Origin: Lutjanus erythropterus
Taxonomy: Eukaryota; Chordata; Actinopteri; Lutjaniformes; Lutjanidae
Length of the DNA: 64,000 nucleotides
Assembly: GCA_020091685.1 (NCBI GenBank)
Contig: CM034606.1
Location: forward strand, 18,740,695-18,804,694
Direction: 5' to 3'
The notes under the pieces: generated by a model
Seen by the model: only the letters and a program-made list of their open reading frames with translations
Database searches by the model: none
What the model was told of the DNA's origin: nothing
Position numbers and translations under genes: made by a program
Part shown: positions 23,887 through 37,640 of the stretch, one piece after another
How positions within the stretch are numbered: the stretch's first letter is position 1
Layout: every line of letters begins with the position of its first letter

Positions 23887-25734
23887 TTACTGGTAATAAT
23901 AGCCTCACCTCATATGGCACAGTGCTGTATGCTTCCCACCACATGCATACAGTGTGTCACTTATCTGTCTGATTCATGTTAGTACTGTTGTTCCTATAGC
24001 TTGAGGACCTCTTTCTCTTCATGTGACCTCCTGGTTCCCAGTTCAAAGAAGAGCAGTGATAGTGAGTGATTTATTACGACACAGTCATGTTGAATGGATT
24101 ATTCAGGAGACGTCTGTTTTTGGGTCTGATAATCAAACTACTTTTGATGTGAAATGTTTTGAGCTTAAATTTCCAAAGCACCGCTAAAACACTGGAACAG
24201 CAACAGAAATCCGTATGCAAATTCACCTCTGCATGCACATGTATGGCCTTTAAATAATCCCTCTGGGATTTGAAAGTGGAGGAGAAAACAAGGCAATTAA
24301 ATTTTTCCAAGCAAAGGGTTTGGTGCTCAGAAGTCGTCCCTGTCTTTGTCAACAGTGTTCGCAGGCAAATTGCATTTTTTGTTTTCCTATTCCAATTACT
24401 GCAGGGGATGGACGCTTTCTGTCTTCCTCTCTGTTCTGGGAAAACAAAGCAACACACAACAGCTGGGAGCTCCCTCTGGTTTTTAAAGGTGACTCTTGTT
24501 TGTACCAGATATCGTTAAACCAGAAAACGGCTGAAAATTACATCCTTTATCAACTCTTTTTCATTTTGTTGTGCAGTCCCTTTTTGTCTTAATTACATAA
24601 TGATATATTTATGTACGTCATTATGCTGCATGAATGGTAATCACTGAGTCTTTATGCACGGACGTTTACCATTATTATGGACTGTGATGGTTTTCTCCTC
24701 CCAGTTATATTGAGGGAACGTCTTATCTGTGCTGCAGCGCTCGAGTGTGTCAGCTCTAACATCTTAATATCAATGTAGTGCCTCTACAAATTCGGCATTC
24801 AATATCCCGCACAGAGCTCTTCCTGCAAATCTTCCTATGGGACATATATAATACAGCTGAGGTGCTACAGGTGGAATCCCTCATGAATAATGGAGACGCT
24901 GGTGTGTTGTTCATTTGTTGTGTGTGGACACGGATACTGTAGCTGCATTATTTATGGGACCAAGACTTAGCTGGGAGGTGGCATTCTTTACCCTGATATT
25001 CATAAATCAATAACGAAAAATCCCTCAAGCTGTTTTTCACAATACACAATGCATTATTATACATTTACAGAGCTCTTGATCCTAGGGCCACAATATTTAC
25101 TCTCTCCAGATCTGGTCATTTGTGTGTATCGCTGAAAATTACTTTTGTTGCAACAGGGGAATGAGATTGGCTGCAGGAAATAATCTGACATGTTTTGACC
25201 TGTCTTTTCTTGACACGTGACTAACAGTCTTTCTAGTCTTGTGGCTAGAGAGCAGAGGGGGAGAGGGCCTTTGTCCCCACTAGCTCGCCACTCTGCGGAA
25301 AATGATCTGAAAGACCCAGGCGTTCTGGGAACAACCATGCGATCAGCGCCGTCTCCTGAAACTACCCAGTAAAACTTGGCCCTAATCCTGCTTTAATAGT
25401 AAACAACAGCTGTAGGGCACCAGCGTACTCTGATTAAGAAGGGAAGGAAATAAGCTCAGTGTTATATCTCACCAGTGTGCTCTACACCCCTTCAAACACG
25501 TCTCCTGCTTTTTTCTTACTGTACATGTTTGCTGGTGGGGAAAGATAAGAATATATGGTGATGTAAGTCTGGCCTGGAGGTGACTGAATTGCGTAAAAAT
25601 ACAATAAATAAAGGGATTTGGCTGTAGCTGTACTGTTTTTGATGTGCAATGGGTATTCTACATAATGAATCCACTATCTCTATATAGCATCGCATTCTAG
25701 TGAGCCCTTTACTCTTTCTGATCGCTTGTTGAAC

Positions 25735-26460
25735 TCAACTTGTCTCAATAATTTAATGTAAATATAAAAGTTTTATTTATTCAAGTTCATTTAATTTAAC
25801 TTAAACATTTCTAGTATTTATTCTCAGAACACTTCAGAACTTGTAAACATGAGTTGCTCTATCTTGATGTTTTTGACTTGAAATGATGAGTTGACTGAAT
25901 GTATTTACTTTTGGAATTCAAGCAGCTCAATAAATTAAGTTTCTAAAGAAACGTGATCAGCATATTCAAGTCTCAAGTTTTTGAATCAAACTCAAAATCA
26001 AAGCCACCTGTAACTCGAAACTTTGAAAATTAAAAGGTTGCAACTGAAATACTTAATAACCATTATTCACTTTCACTCAAATGAGTTTACTCAACTTTAA
26101 ATTGTTGATAAAACTTTTTAAATAAACTTAAGAGTTTGAGTTTTTGTCTCAAAACTAAAAAAATCTATTGAAGTAAGTCGCCTTGAAATTTTGAGATGTG
26201 TCAGCTTCTTCGCTTTTCTGTTTGTGTGTGAAATGAAGAACTGACTTCTCAATCTGTGAAAATTTGTTTGTTATGTTTGTCTAGTGTGTCTCAGCTGTTG
26301 TGGCTTCATATTTTCTCAAGTGCAAGTGAATCAATATCAAGTTTATTTGACTACAAAATTACTTCAGCTTGTCTTTCAAATTCAGTCAACTTAAAATATT
26401 AAGACAGCCCAGACACAAACTGTTTTTAAGTTAAAACAAATAGTTTATTTTTGCAATATA
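25735..26460. repeat. AACTTGA/TTAAGTT-rich repeat
   Basis: About 700 bp built from degenerate words CAACTTG, TCAAGT, TTTAACTTAAA, ACTCAA and GAGTTTG, closing with TTTTAAGTTAAAACAAATAGTTTATTTTTGCA. This fits a fish element made of short alternating direct and inverted AACTTGA-like units. Limits are approximate. Confidence 0.45.
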
Positions 26461-29456
26461 CTATATACTCTGAAGTTATATGTTACAGGATAAGCAGCAA
26501 ATAAATGTGTATTTATGACACACCGAAGCTGTGCAGAGGCGTGTACCCTGCACATACATCACACACACAAATACACATTTACACACGCTCGACAGAGGGA
26601 GTTGGGGTGTTTGGTTTCTTTCCTTTTGCGTAATGTTTTTTCAGGCATACCGGAGTCTTCTCGGTCTGTCATTGTTGAACTGGGTTTAAAATAGGCGAGG
26701 GGTATTTGGAGGCAGCTTAGTTGCAACTGCAACACACGTGATTGAATTAGAGTGCTGTCAGTTGGGTCCATTATAGAGATCCCTTGGATATTTTCCATCA
26801 GCAAGTTGGTCGGGAGGGTGTCTCCTGTTACGCTATTTTTCTCGGAGTGTTTAGCTACACGGAGCTGATCGATTGGCAGATACTGCATCACAATTTACTA
26901 AAGCATGCCATTTGAAAGAGACATCTGCACTGAGGGGTTTGATGAAATGCAACTGGAGACCACAGTTATTGTATATTAAGTGGATAGTGTGCACAATGTT
27001 GTTTGCTTGCTCCCTACAGGAGAATTTCCAAGCAGGTCAGGACTAAATTTTGACTGACAGCAAGTTTAAGAGATCAACAACTGAAAAACCCAAAGTATGA
27101 ATGACACAGCAAGTGAAGCATGCCATGGGTCATTGTTGGCTCAAGAGGTGTAGCACCCGTTGGCCGCTCGCTGTGCTGCGCTCAAGTATGATCACATTAA
27201 ATCTCTTTACGAATCGTGGCATTCTTAAGTTACCCTCGCTCGCACAGCTCGATCCTTGTCATTGAGGTTTCCTTGAGACTTGGCTGCTGTCGGTGACATT
27301 AGACCAACGCAGGAGAATATATGTCTTGTAAAGCCCAGGCCGCGAGGATTGAGTGTGTACCAAGGTTGCACTTGGACTATTTTTCACCCACCGCCGAGCT
27401 AAAAATAATGTGATGGTATTTTGGTATTTTGCCACCTGCATTATTAGAACGCCCTTCCTTTACCTCCCGCTGCACCTTTAATGTGGAAATAAAAGTTTAG
27501 AAAGGTGTAACCTTGACATTTTAGTTGTTTAAGAAAAAAATGAAATTTTATTTGTATTTAAAATGTGTATCTGGACTCGGAAATGCACTCTTAGATTTGT
27601 GAATGTGTATCTGCATGTGAAAATCATTAACCTAGTTTATTTTTCACACAGTTTGTCCTCTCTGTGTTCCTATGTTCTGTTCTCCCGAGCTTAAATCGGC
27701 GTCCAGCTATTTGTCTCACTTTTGGCACAGATTGTTCACTTGTAGTAGGTTACTGTGAAGCCAACTGCTAAGCTGCTTCGTGCTGCCATGCTTCCCTGCT
27801 AATTTCTTTAACGGCAATTATTATTATATATTTACAGTATTTGAGAACTTGTGGCATGTATCATATATCATGTCTTTAAATGTCATGTCATTTCACTTTG
27901 TCAAGTGGCCTTTTACACACTTAAAATTCATTTTCCGCACCTGTTTATTTCTTGGAATTCAGGCTCATAAACTGGGATATTGGATTTGGGAGGTGGTGAA
28001 ACACTGGACACGCTGATCATACAACACATGCTGTGCATTTACATGTACACTATTATTTGGTAGCAACAAGATTAAAGTTATCCTCTGACTATTGCAGCTG
28101 TCACATGGACTCCTTAACCAGATTATTTTAAGGTTGAAATTGGACCAAACGTAATCTGATCAACAGACGTACGGTGCTTTGCCCATCAGTCTTCTGAATT
28201 GCACTTTACTTTTTGTTACTTTTATTTTTGTCAGTGCTTTGATTTTATGTACACTTCAGGAAACTCGTAGTGTGAACTGAGTGTCTGTAAAAAGCAGCAT
28301 GGCCAGCGGTGGGAAAAACAATTTACATTTTGCAGCATCTTGATGCTATTGTTAGCCTTCCTCACACGTTCCTCTGATTGTGATTGTTGATGATGTGAAT
28401 GTGGTTAATTCACAGTCGAGCTACAAGGTGCTTCTAATTTCTGCTCACGACCAAAGCAATGTGGATTTAGTCAAATCACACAGGCTAAGAAATGTAAATG
28501 AACTCAAAATAGCATCAGCTGGCTTGATGCTGAGGATTTTTGCTCATTATTTACACATTTTTTTGTTTTATGTACAGTAAGTAAGACCCAAACCAGTGTT
28601 TACATCTGCTATAAACTGCTCATCACTTTTCTGATTACTCCACACAATCATGTTCCGACTCTGGCCACATCTCTCCCACATGCGTCCTGCATTGCATCTC
28701 CTTTCTCCGCCTGCCTCTGTGTCTTTTTCTCCCTGTTGCTCTGCTTATGTCCCTCTCTCTCTACCCCCGTCCTCCAAAGCTCCCCTCCCACACACTCTGT
28801 CTCACACACCTACTGTCTGCCCGCCAGGTCTCTGTTGCTAAGCGACAAGCGATGAGCGATGGACTGCTCTTATGAGAGCGACGTTTGTCCATCATGATCT
28901 CATACTTGCCTGAGCCGTACGCACACACCGGATTTCTCTTGAGGAGTTTTAGCGGATTTCTATCTAGAGAGATTAGTGCTGTTTGTGCATTTTTATTGCA
29001 TACATCTGCATTTTTTATGCTTTTACGGACCCATTAATAAAAATTGAGAATTTAATTGATAAAATTTGCAAGCCTGCATTTTAAAATGGATGCAGGGGCT
29101 TGCAACCTCCTGGAGTAATTATTGAATGAAAAATAAAATCACATTGCAATTAGAGCCAGTCTGTGATGTTTGGAATTGTGCCTTTGAAATTTTAGTTTAT
29201 TTATTAACAAAGATTTTTTTTTTCCTATTATAAGTGCTTCAGTAAAAGGAGCCATGTTTTTAAACTGCATTACATGCTGGTGGTGCAAACCTTTTTCCAT
29301 TATTTGTTTATAATATCAATTTAAATAATTTATTTACAGATTTTGTTTGCTCTAAAATAGAAAATGTTATTCTTGGAGGGTATGTAATAATATTCAAATT
29401 TCCACAGTATGCTGTAATCTGAAGCTGCTGCTGAACATGCCTGAACCGCCGCTGCG

Positions 29457-29484
29457 CCCCTCCCTATCCCTCCCCATCCCTCCC
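29457..29484 (-). other. candidate G-quadruplex
   Basis: On the minus strand there are six runs of three or four G separated by spacers of one to three bases (C runs at 29457-29460, 29462-29464, 29468-29470, 29472-29475, 29478-29480 and 29482-29484). This satisfies the usual four-run quadruplex rule with very short loops. On the template strand of kcnma1 it could affect polymerase passage. Confidence 0.6.
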
Positions 29485-29999
29485 TGACTCCTTCTCATGT
29501 TACCAAGCTGCAAATTTCCCTGTTGCTTCATCCCTTTTGATTAGTCCCTTGGGCTCTTACGGCTTTTATTTTGACAAATGAGCCTGGTGCTGAGCGCTAA
29601 AAAGCACTTACAACAGTATTGATTAACAGTGGCTATTTGCTGGTGAAGAGCAGAGGAAGACGTTCTTACAGTAAACCTTCGCTGGCCATCCGGAGCCTGT
29701 TAAATAAATGCACTAGGGCTGTGGGGATTAGCGATGTGGATTTCCTCACCGCTGCATTTGAAGAGAAGCTCATGAGCTGGAGGTTACTTCATTGCAACAG
29801 GCATAATGCATCCAGATGAGTGGATTACTGTGGAGGCTCTCTCTTAGCTATCTCAGTGTCCTGATGAAGTGGTAAACTGTAGTTGTTATGACATAATGCA
29901 CGCTGTGCCATTCACATAAAACCTGTGCACAGATGTTCACTTAACAGAAAAGACAAAATAATGTATGTATGTCATTGCTGGGACTTTTCTCTTCATTCG

Positions 30000-30124
30000 G
30001 TACTCATCATCACCACAATACTTGGTTGCTGGTTTGATATGTATTGCAATTGATAAGTATTATGATTTTACAAGCATTTTGATTTGATATCAAAATTTTT
30101 GTTTGCTTTTTTATCATTGCAAAA
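30000..30124. repeat. GATATGTATTG interspersed repeat, copy 2
   Basis: GATATGTATTGCAATTGATAAGTATTATGATTTT and TTTGTTTGCTTTTTTA follow the same order as 3415-3600 and 37490-37600, which identifies a shorter diverged copy. Confidence 0.45.
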
Positions 30125-30310
30125 AAGTGTAATCATCCACTTTTAGTCAGACGTCTACTTGGACTGAAGGATGAATTGACTAGATTTTGGTGGTCAAAGG
30201 TAAATGTCAAGGTCACTGTATCCTTGTGTCCATCTCATTATCATGAATGTGATATTTCAGAAACACAAAACAAGAAATCATACTCTAATTATGACGCATG
30301 CGCCCTATGT
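30125..30310. repeat. isolated unit of the GGTCAAAGGTCA fish minisatellite
   Basis: GTCTACTTGGACTGAAGGATGAATTGACTAGATTTTGGTGGTCAAAGGTAAATGTCAAGGTCACTGT, then TCATTATCATGAATGTGATATTTCAG, matches the repeat unit tandemly present at 32690-33340. One degenerate unit remains here. Confidence 0.65.
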
Positions 30311-30613
30311 GCTGTGGCAGTCCTGTGTGTCATCCCCTCTCTCTCCCCCCTTTATTCAGGAATTGTAAAAAGAAAAAGACTCACGATACTTAAGAGAATC
30401 AATTTTTTCTCCCACCCTTTATATATTTGCAGTCACTACATATATAGTCCAGTGTGTTTGAAGATGTCAAGCCTCGTAACGACTGCCCTTCCTTGTCCAT
30501 ACACATCAAAACAGAAGCGAGGAGTACATCACTGTGGTTGTCATCTGCAAGGACAACAAGTGATCATCTTTAAATAAAGAGCTTTGAAGAGTTCCAGCAG
30601 CCTCAAGATTAAT

Positions 30614-30617
<4 letters not shown>

Positions 30618-30676
<59 letters not shown>
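30618..30676. repeat. (CA)n microsatellite, 59 bp
   Basis: Uninterrupted CA dinucleotides. Confidence 0.97.
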
Positions 30677-30678
<2 letters not shown>

Positions 30679-32329
30679 CTCCCTTGTTGCCTGCATTGTT
30701 GTCTCAGTATAATTTCATAAAGTGAATCCCCCTCTCATGCAAATGCAGCCATAACACATTCTGTGTGTCACCCCTGCTGACTTGTCCTTGGGTTCATACA
30801 GTGCTGCAGTGATCAAGTGCGCGCTGTGTGGACAGTAGAGGAGAGCTGATTCAGTCTTCACATCATCTCATGTGAAAGCTGTTGCCAACTCTCACCCTAA
30901 CACACCCTGACAACACTTTTTTATTTTTGTGCTGAATTTCCAGCGTTGTTTATTTGAGCTCAACGGTGAAGCCTGTAGGGTCAAATTGCCGACTCTGGGG
31001 AGGTGGTTTTCTCTAGCCTTACCTGCACAAAACACCCTGACATCGTAGCGCCATCACAGGGAATGCCTCCCTCGACCTCAGGCGAAAGGCAATCCCGCAA
31101 TACTTCCCGTCAGCTCCTCAAATCCCAAACCTGTTCCAAGCACAACAACAACGCCACTAACAGGAACAGGCAGATCACAGCGGAGACCAGAGCTGACGCT
31201 CGTCTTACACTCAACACAAACAAACATGGCTCGACTTGGATACAGAGTGTCTCCTCTGAGCCCTTGTCTGTGGATGTTTCATTCTACAGTAGAAATCCTT
31301 TGATTTGGTGAGATTGAGCAGCACACAGACAAAGAAAGACAGAGAGAGGACGCCTCAGTCCTGCCTGGCGGCCCACTTTACGCTTGATATCACATAGAGG
31401 CTTAATGCTTTGCAATACGGTCCAGTGTTTCTCCAAAGGCAGTGACCTTTCCTGTAAACACACAGATCGGTTTGCTGCGCTGCCATCTTGCATAATTACA
31501 CTGATTCTCTGTAGGCTTGAGAACGCATATACACACTTGCTGCAATGTTTCATCCCGACTCCGTTTCCTCTTAATGGATCTTGTTAGCCGAGGTCAAAGT
31601 CCTCTCTGTCTAGGGTCACAATAAAGAAACACAACCTTCCCTTTGGAACGCATTGGGGGCCTTGGTGTTGGCTGATAGAAGAACACAAGCCGTAACAATC
31701 CACCGCGTGTCCTCTTCCTCTTCCTAACTCCAGGGTTAAAACATGCAAATTCTGTATGAAGGAAGCTGATTTATTTTCCCCGGTGGGAGGCGTGAGATCT
31801 AAATTTAAAATGATTAAATGAGCCTAGAGTTAGAAAATCATTTGCACTTCCATTTGTTAGCCTCTGAGCTGTTCTCAAATCAAGGGCAAGTCTCTGAATC
31901 ATTAGGCTCAGATGACTGCCTTTTTTACAGCTCGTAACAAGAACATTTCCCAAATAACATTGTTGACCCCTATATTGTGTAATACAATTTGTGAAACTAA
32001 TCGACACATTCTCAGAAAATGGCGGAATTTAAATCCTGCTTTGTTAAATGCTCATCATTAGCCATTCCATCCAAAGTATTTTCGTACAATTACCAAACAA
32101 TTAACCAGGGGAACTGTCAATTAAAATTCAAACCTACGCCTCTTTTGCTATTATTCCTCATCAAACGTGTGGCTTAAGCTTGTCTCAATAAATTCACATA
32201 GTCCTGTGCACCGGTTGGCAACAGCGAGAGTTTTGAGAGTATTATTGCATCAGGAGAAGATAAAGGTAATGAGACCTGTCTCTCAAGCAGAGAGAGCCTA
32301 ATCTCCTTGGTCTCTTCAGGCTTCTCTTA

Positions 32330-32467
32330 AGCCGGTGGAGTGGAGTGAAGTGGAAAAGAGAAGAGAGGAGAAAGCAAAAAAGAAATGGAGAGAAACTGGA
32401 GAGAAAGTGAAGGAGATGACAATGGAAGCAGGGGAGAGGAAAAGGAGAACAGGAAGATAGAGAAATG
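32330..32467 (+). repeat. purine-rich tract
   Basis: About 135 bases made almost wholly of A and G on the + strand (GGAGTGGAGTGAAGTGG, AAGAGAAGAGAGGAGAAAG, GGGGAGAGGAAAAGGAGAA). Degenerate GGAGA/GGAAA units, no coding. Confidence 0.7.
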
Positions 32468-32689
32468 TGTGGTTGTACCAGTTTGCCTCAATCTCTACCA
32501 CAGGGGTTGAATTATGGTCAGCCAGCTGTGAGTGTGTATAATAGTGGTTTGATTGGATGACGGTTAAGAGATGAGGGGACATCTGAAGCTAGCAGTGGAC
32601 GATGAAGGCCTATTACAGAATTAATAATCTATTAATTTCCAGAATGTATCACACGGGAAGATGCAATGTCCACACTTGTGTTTTATTAT

Positions 32690-33340
32690 TTCGTTCTCGG
32701 TTTGTCTGTCGGTCCCATTCTTATGAATGCAATAACTGAAGAATGCCTTGAGGGAATATCATCAGACTTGGCAAAAGTGTCCACTTGTATGAACTGATTT
32801 AGCGAGCAAAGGTCAAAAGACCAAGGTCCTGCAATATCTCAGTAACACCTCGAGGGAATTTCTTCAAACTTAGATGAACTGATTAGATGTGGGTGGTAAA
32901 AAATAAAAATTATAGGTCATTGTGTCCTCATGTCAGTCCCATTCTCATGAATGCAATATCTTAGGGACACCTTCAGGGAATTTCATTATATCTGGTGCAA
33001 ACGTCCACTTAGACTCGAGGATGAACTGATTAGATTTGGTTGGTCAAAGGTCAGAAGTAAAGGTCACTGTGACCTCACGTCATGACTGCGACAGCTCAGG
33101 AACAAATGGAGGGAATTTCTTCAGATTTGGCACAAACGTCCACTTGGACTGAAGGACGAACTAATCAGAATTCAAGTCAATGTGACCTCACAAAACATGT
33201 TTTTGGTTGCAAGTCAAGAATTCATACTCTAATGGTGAAATCATTTCACACAAATATCTATTAGGATAAAATGATGACATGATGGCATTTTCTATTAAAA
33301 AGGTCAAAGGTCAACTTCACTGTGGCATCATGATGTTCAG
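32690..33340 (+). repeat. tandem fish minisatellite, about 125-137 bp unit
   Basis: Successive degenerate units share GAATGCAATATCT(C/T)AG, GA(C/A)ACC or CACCT, GAGGGAATTTCTTCA, TTGGCACAAACGTCCACTTGGACTGAAGGATGAACTGATTAGATTTGG, TGGTCAAAGGTCA and GGTCACTGTGACCTCA. GCAATATCT-like starts fall near 32826, 32950 and 33087, giving the unit length. I recognise the unit from percomorph fish genomes. Small open frames here are by-products. Confidence 0.8.
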
Positions 33341-35228
33341 CTGTCTATCATTCCTCTGTACTCCTGTGTAAAAGTGTCTCAAAGTGAAGACGGCATGTTT
33401 CTCATTGGAAATTATTCACGGAAACCCATAACTTCCATATTGCCAAAAACCACACTTATTACCTTTTATCAAACTATTTTCTCAGTCTTCCCAACATATA
33501 TAAGTCTGGACAGACATGTATGTAAACTGCAGCCTGACTGGTTAGTGTAGGCACACAACCACAAGGTGGTAATTCATGTTATCTTTGTAAAATAAAGCTT
33601 ATCTAAAGCATTTAGACAAAGAGCATGCTGTTACAAATAAGCACATCTGCTAGCTTGGCGTGTTGAAAGACTGCGGCCATACTTAGTCATTCATATCTTA
33701 TGCATGGACTGCAGTGCTCAGAGACTGTCCCATCATGCAGCATCTCCCACTCATCTGTTGTTCTGTGGTTACACATTTTCTGGACTGACTGATTCATTAA
33801 ATAATGGAGTTGTTTTTCTTGTTGGCTGAGTCCAATCTCGCAAACAAAGCAATGGACGTTTCTGTAACTTTTCCAAACATTTAGAGCTCCAAAACAATGT
33901 TCAGTTGCATAAAACTTTAGCTGGCTGTGAATCAGTGTTCTTGTTATATTCAGTTATGAATTTGGTAAAAAAAAAATTATTTGCAGTGACAGATTCAAAA
34001 ACTACCAAAGCTGTACCATCTATTATTTCAAGAAGTTTTGTGCATTTGTTGACTCAAATTGAGAAAGAACAAACTTGTTTTTTCCATGAGAGTAACTGAT
34101 ATATATAAAACATAAAAATAATCTGACCTGGACTGATTTGTTTTTTGATTGCTCTCAAGACTGCACTTCAGCACCTACCAGTTTGCTGCTAGAAAATTTA
34201 TCTGCCAGTCATGTCTGGATGTTGCTCTTTATAGAGTGGGTGTCATTGATCAGTGCAGGTTAGACAGCAGGGAGCCAATTAGGGCAATACCTACCATCTT
34301 GGTTGTTTTCCGCTCTCGGAAAACACCTAAACGGCCTGTTCTGCAGAAGGTAATGGGCCCCCGGTTTCATCCGTCTGTCTGGCTGAGTTGCTTATTGACA
34401 GAGAACTCTGCGCCTGTCTGTATTTAGGAGGAAAGCTCATTAAAGTGTTCTGAGGGCAATAGGGGATCAGGGCTTAGACAGGTGACTGTTTGATAGGACT
34501 GTTGGCGTAGCTGTTGCTGTTGTTGTTGTCTGTGCTGCTGCCGCTACTCTTTAAATTCACTGAGGGTGTGAAAGAAACAAGACCGTGCAGAAGAAAAGCT
34601 CCATGCTTTCAGTTCATTAACGGGGTCCAGACAACCTTATTTAAATAACTCCAAAATGGCCCAATAAAAAAAAAAAAAACAACAGCAAATAGTACTAATA
34701 TGAATGAATACAGAAATAATTGAAATAATTGAGTTCTGGCATTATATAAACTAGAAGAAACTTATTAATTTGAAATTATTAAAATATATGATGTTAGCGG
34801 GACCTCCACAGATGATATCATTTTCTTTGTCTTTAAGTAATTTAAGTTTTTTATGAGTAATACCAAAAATAGCATATCTGTTAACGTAATGATATCATGA
34901 GTTAATACCTTTCCTCCTGTATGCTTTGATTTATTGAATCATATGAAATATTCAATACAGTAAGTGAGAAGAAGGATAACAAGGTGTAGATTAAACAGTA
35001 ATTAATGTGTTGTAGTCCTCCTGCATAACCTATGGAGGCTGATTCTGTCATGAAAGAATTACTGTAGTCTTTAATTTCCTTTTTTCCTGTAGTCTGTCTG
35101 TTTGACATATAAATCAGAGGCGTTCTGAAGTGGCTTCCTCCACTTCACTCTGTAAAATTTTACATAATTTGTGTGTGGTAGAAGAACAGATTTGTCCTAA
35201 ACTTGAAGGACCACACAACATATCTTAC

Positions 35229-35285
35229 ACATAATAATAGTAATAATATAGTAATAATAGCAATAGTAATAATAGCAATAGTACA
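35229..35285. repeat. AAT/AGT trinucleotide microsatellite
   Basis: Imperfect AATAAT, AGTAAT and AGCAAT triplets in a row for about 57 bases. Confidence 0.85.
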
Positions 35286-35989
35286 ATGCAATATGTAAAT
35301 GAAATACAATCAACAAAACAATATAAAAAACAACAGGGTTCAAAAACTGTAAAGTTCTAAAATAATTGAGTGATTTAAAATTTGTCTGGAGGGAAAAAAA
35401 TGCATTCAACACGTTCAGTAGGACCCGGTGCTGCACATTCTGAATGTAAACTGTATGTATGCCAATTCCACATAGTACCTTTAACGTCTTTTGTATTTTA
35501 TCCTATGAGCCATCATGAGTAAAATGTACTGAGACTAGAAGCAAAATCCGACTCAGGACCCAATTGTACTTGCACAAGCTTAAGGGATATTTAATTACTG
35601 TTTTAAAGAGCAGCGTGTTGTCATGCTACAGTGCTTCTTCTCTAATATGCACTTTTATTGTAAGATTATATCAGAGAATATATCAAGAACACAGCTTCCC
35701 AACCATGCCGCAATGTAGTTAAAAACACATTCTGTGTTTAAAAAAAAATGACCTTAGCTTTTGGCTCTGTAGTGCAGCGTGCAGCTGAGAGTGTCCTGCT
35801 GCTGATGGAGCTCTGTTAGCAGAGATATGAGTTCTGCCACCGGCTCCATGGTTAGGAGGTTCAGACAGGCTGCGAGCTCGGAGGCACACTATTACCTCCT
35901 GATTCATAGGTGTGGTAAGCGATGCCGACACAAACCGAGCCTCAGATGAAATAGAAATCAATCATTGCCCTTAACACACAGATACTGTA

Positions 35990-36019
35990 CACACACACAC
36001 GCACACACACACACACACA
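35990..36019. repeat. interrupted (CA)n microsatellite
   Basis: CA dinucleotides with a single CG interruption near 36000. Confidence 0.9.
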
Positions 36020-36805
36020 AAATTGTCCAGCGCCCTTGAATGAATGGAAGTCCCGTTTGTTAGCACAATAATAGAAAATAGAGTCAACCTTCAGGGTATA
36101 AGTGAACAGATAGAGGTTGGTGGTTCTAAGCAGCAAGAACATCACAAGGACAACAATGTCATTTTGAGGAACGTCACAGTGGCATTTAGTGCAAACATGA
36201 CAATTACTCCGAAGAACCACCAAAGTACAGCGCGCTCTAAGGCAGAAGCAACACTGGACGTATATTTTTTTGTGATTTCTAAATACTTTAGGATGTCGTT
36301 TGGCCATTTTCTTTCATTTCCTTGAATACTCCACATGTATATTCATCCGATAACACCCATTCACATGCATGTTGTACAAAATGGTGGACGTTAGCCTCAG
36401 GTGATTGTGCCACTGATGGCTATGGATAAAGGCTGATGTCATTCAAGCATGTTACGTTTTTTTTTTTCCCCCCTTCCCCCTGCTTTCTGATAGGATAAAA
36501 TAGTATGTAACCCCCTCTGGGAAAACATTGTATAGGTCAGAGTCTGGGTCAGAACACATCTTGGTTTAGTCACTGTACCGTATGTAGCATGTTTTCATTA
36601 TACAGAGAATCAAAGACTTGCTTCAAATAATTTATGTAAACTGTGATTTCCGTCCTCGCTGTGATAACCGCCGCTTCTAAATCCTACTCGTGTCAGCAAT
36701 CACGTTGAATGGCATTTGTCTGGTTTATTAAATGGACCAATTTGAAGCGTTTCCCTTCAAGTCAGACCTCATTTGCATAGAAAACAAGAATGTGAGCCGC
36801 TGTGT

Positions 36806-36819
36806 GTCACCATAGTAAC
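36806..36819. promoter_or_regulatory. candidate RFX X-box
   Basis: GTCACCATAGTAAC fits the full RFX consensus GTNRCC, 0-3 base spacer, RGYAAC with a two-base spacer. RFX factors drive ciliary and some neuronal genes. A motif match alone, in an intron, is weak evidence of function. Confidence 0.3.
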
Positions 36820-37139
36820 AAGCCATCTCTAGATTGATGCAAAATATATATATAAATTACACCTGCCATGAATTAAATGACTAATTATCGCATGTGCACA
36901 TGCGGAGGAGAATGTGATTTGTTTGTGTGTGTGTGGTATGTAATGGCTTCACATTAACGACACTTTTTCCCTACACACTCATTTGTTAAATTTGCACTCC
37001 TCCATCTACATTAAAGTAATTATGTTGTCTCTTATTTGTTTGTCTGAAGCCATAAATCTTTCTAATGTCCAGTTTCCGTGGTGATTACAGGGGCAATTAT
37101 CTGTGCCTGCAGTCAAATACAGTAGAGGAAAAGATCATT

Positions 37140-37640
37140 AGGGCTGAGACAACACATGTATTTACTGATTTGATACTAGTATGATATTTGGGTGCTGATT
37201 TGATGTATTGTGATTCTCATAGCTACTTGATGGAGATTTTAAATTTTATGAAACAGTCTCAATTTATCACTGATGTCTATATATTTCCTATATAACTGCA
37301 AGAAGACTGACTATTTCTGGACAGTTGTTCTTAATGGCTGCCACTGGGTTGGATTCTCCTCGAAATCCGATGACAGAGGCCTGTGTTTACATTTTCCTTT
37401 ACATTTTTCCTCTATTTTTTATTTTTGATGTTATATATTGCAGTTATGGCAGTGGGAACACTGGGCCCTCAACGAAATATAAAGTTTTGTTGTAACAGCT
37501 TTACGTATTTTCAATATTATTATTTATTGTGATGTTTGTTTGCTTTTTTAATACTAGACCAGGTAAAAATGTTGAATCATACACTTCTGGAGACTGTATA
37601 CTATGATTAGTCTTTCCAAAAACAATGCACATCACATGCC
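37140..37640. repeat. GATATGTATTG interspersed repeat, copy 3 (with hAT-like left end)
   Basis: It begins TTAGGGCTGAGACAACACATG, a hAT-type terminus, and has TGATGTATTGTGATTCTCATAG. At 37505-37600 it follows the interior of copy 1 at 3415 closely, including the ACTAGACCAGG and ACACTTCTGGAGACTGTATA words. The right terminus was not found. Confidence 0.5.

Noticed and set aside
24074-24457. 127-codon open frame, - strand (similar ones at 2874-3260 and 57283-57666)
   Set aside because: No motif, no codon-use signal, no plausible splice context; lengths are within chance expectation.
30176-30577. 133-codon open frame, + strand
   Set aside because: Its first part is the GGTCAAAGGTCA minisatellite unit, and no family resemblance is seen in the rest.
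32690-33340. CRISPR-like array of repeats and spacers
   Set aside because: Units are degenerate, contiguous and about 125-137 bp, in vertebrate DNA; it is a minisatellite.
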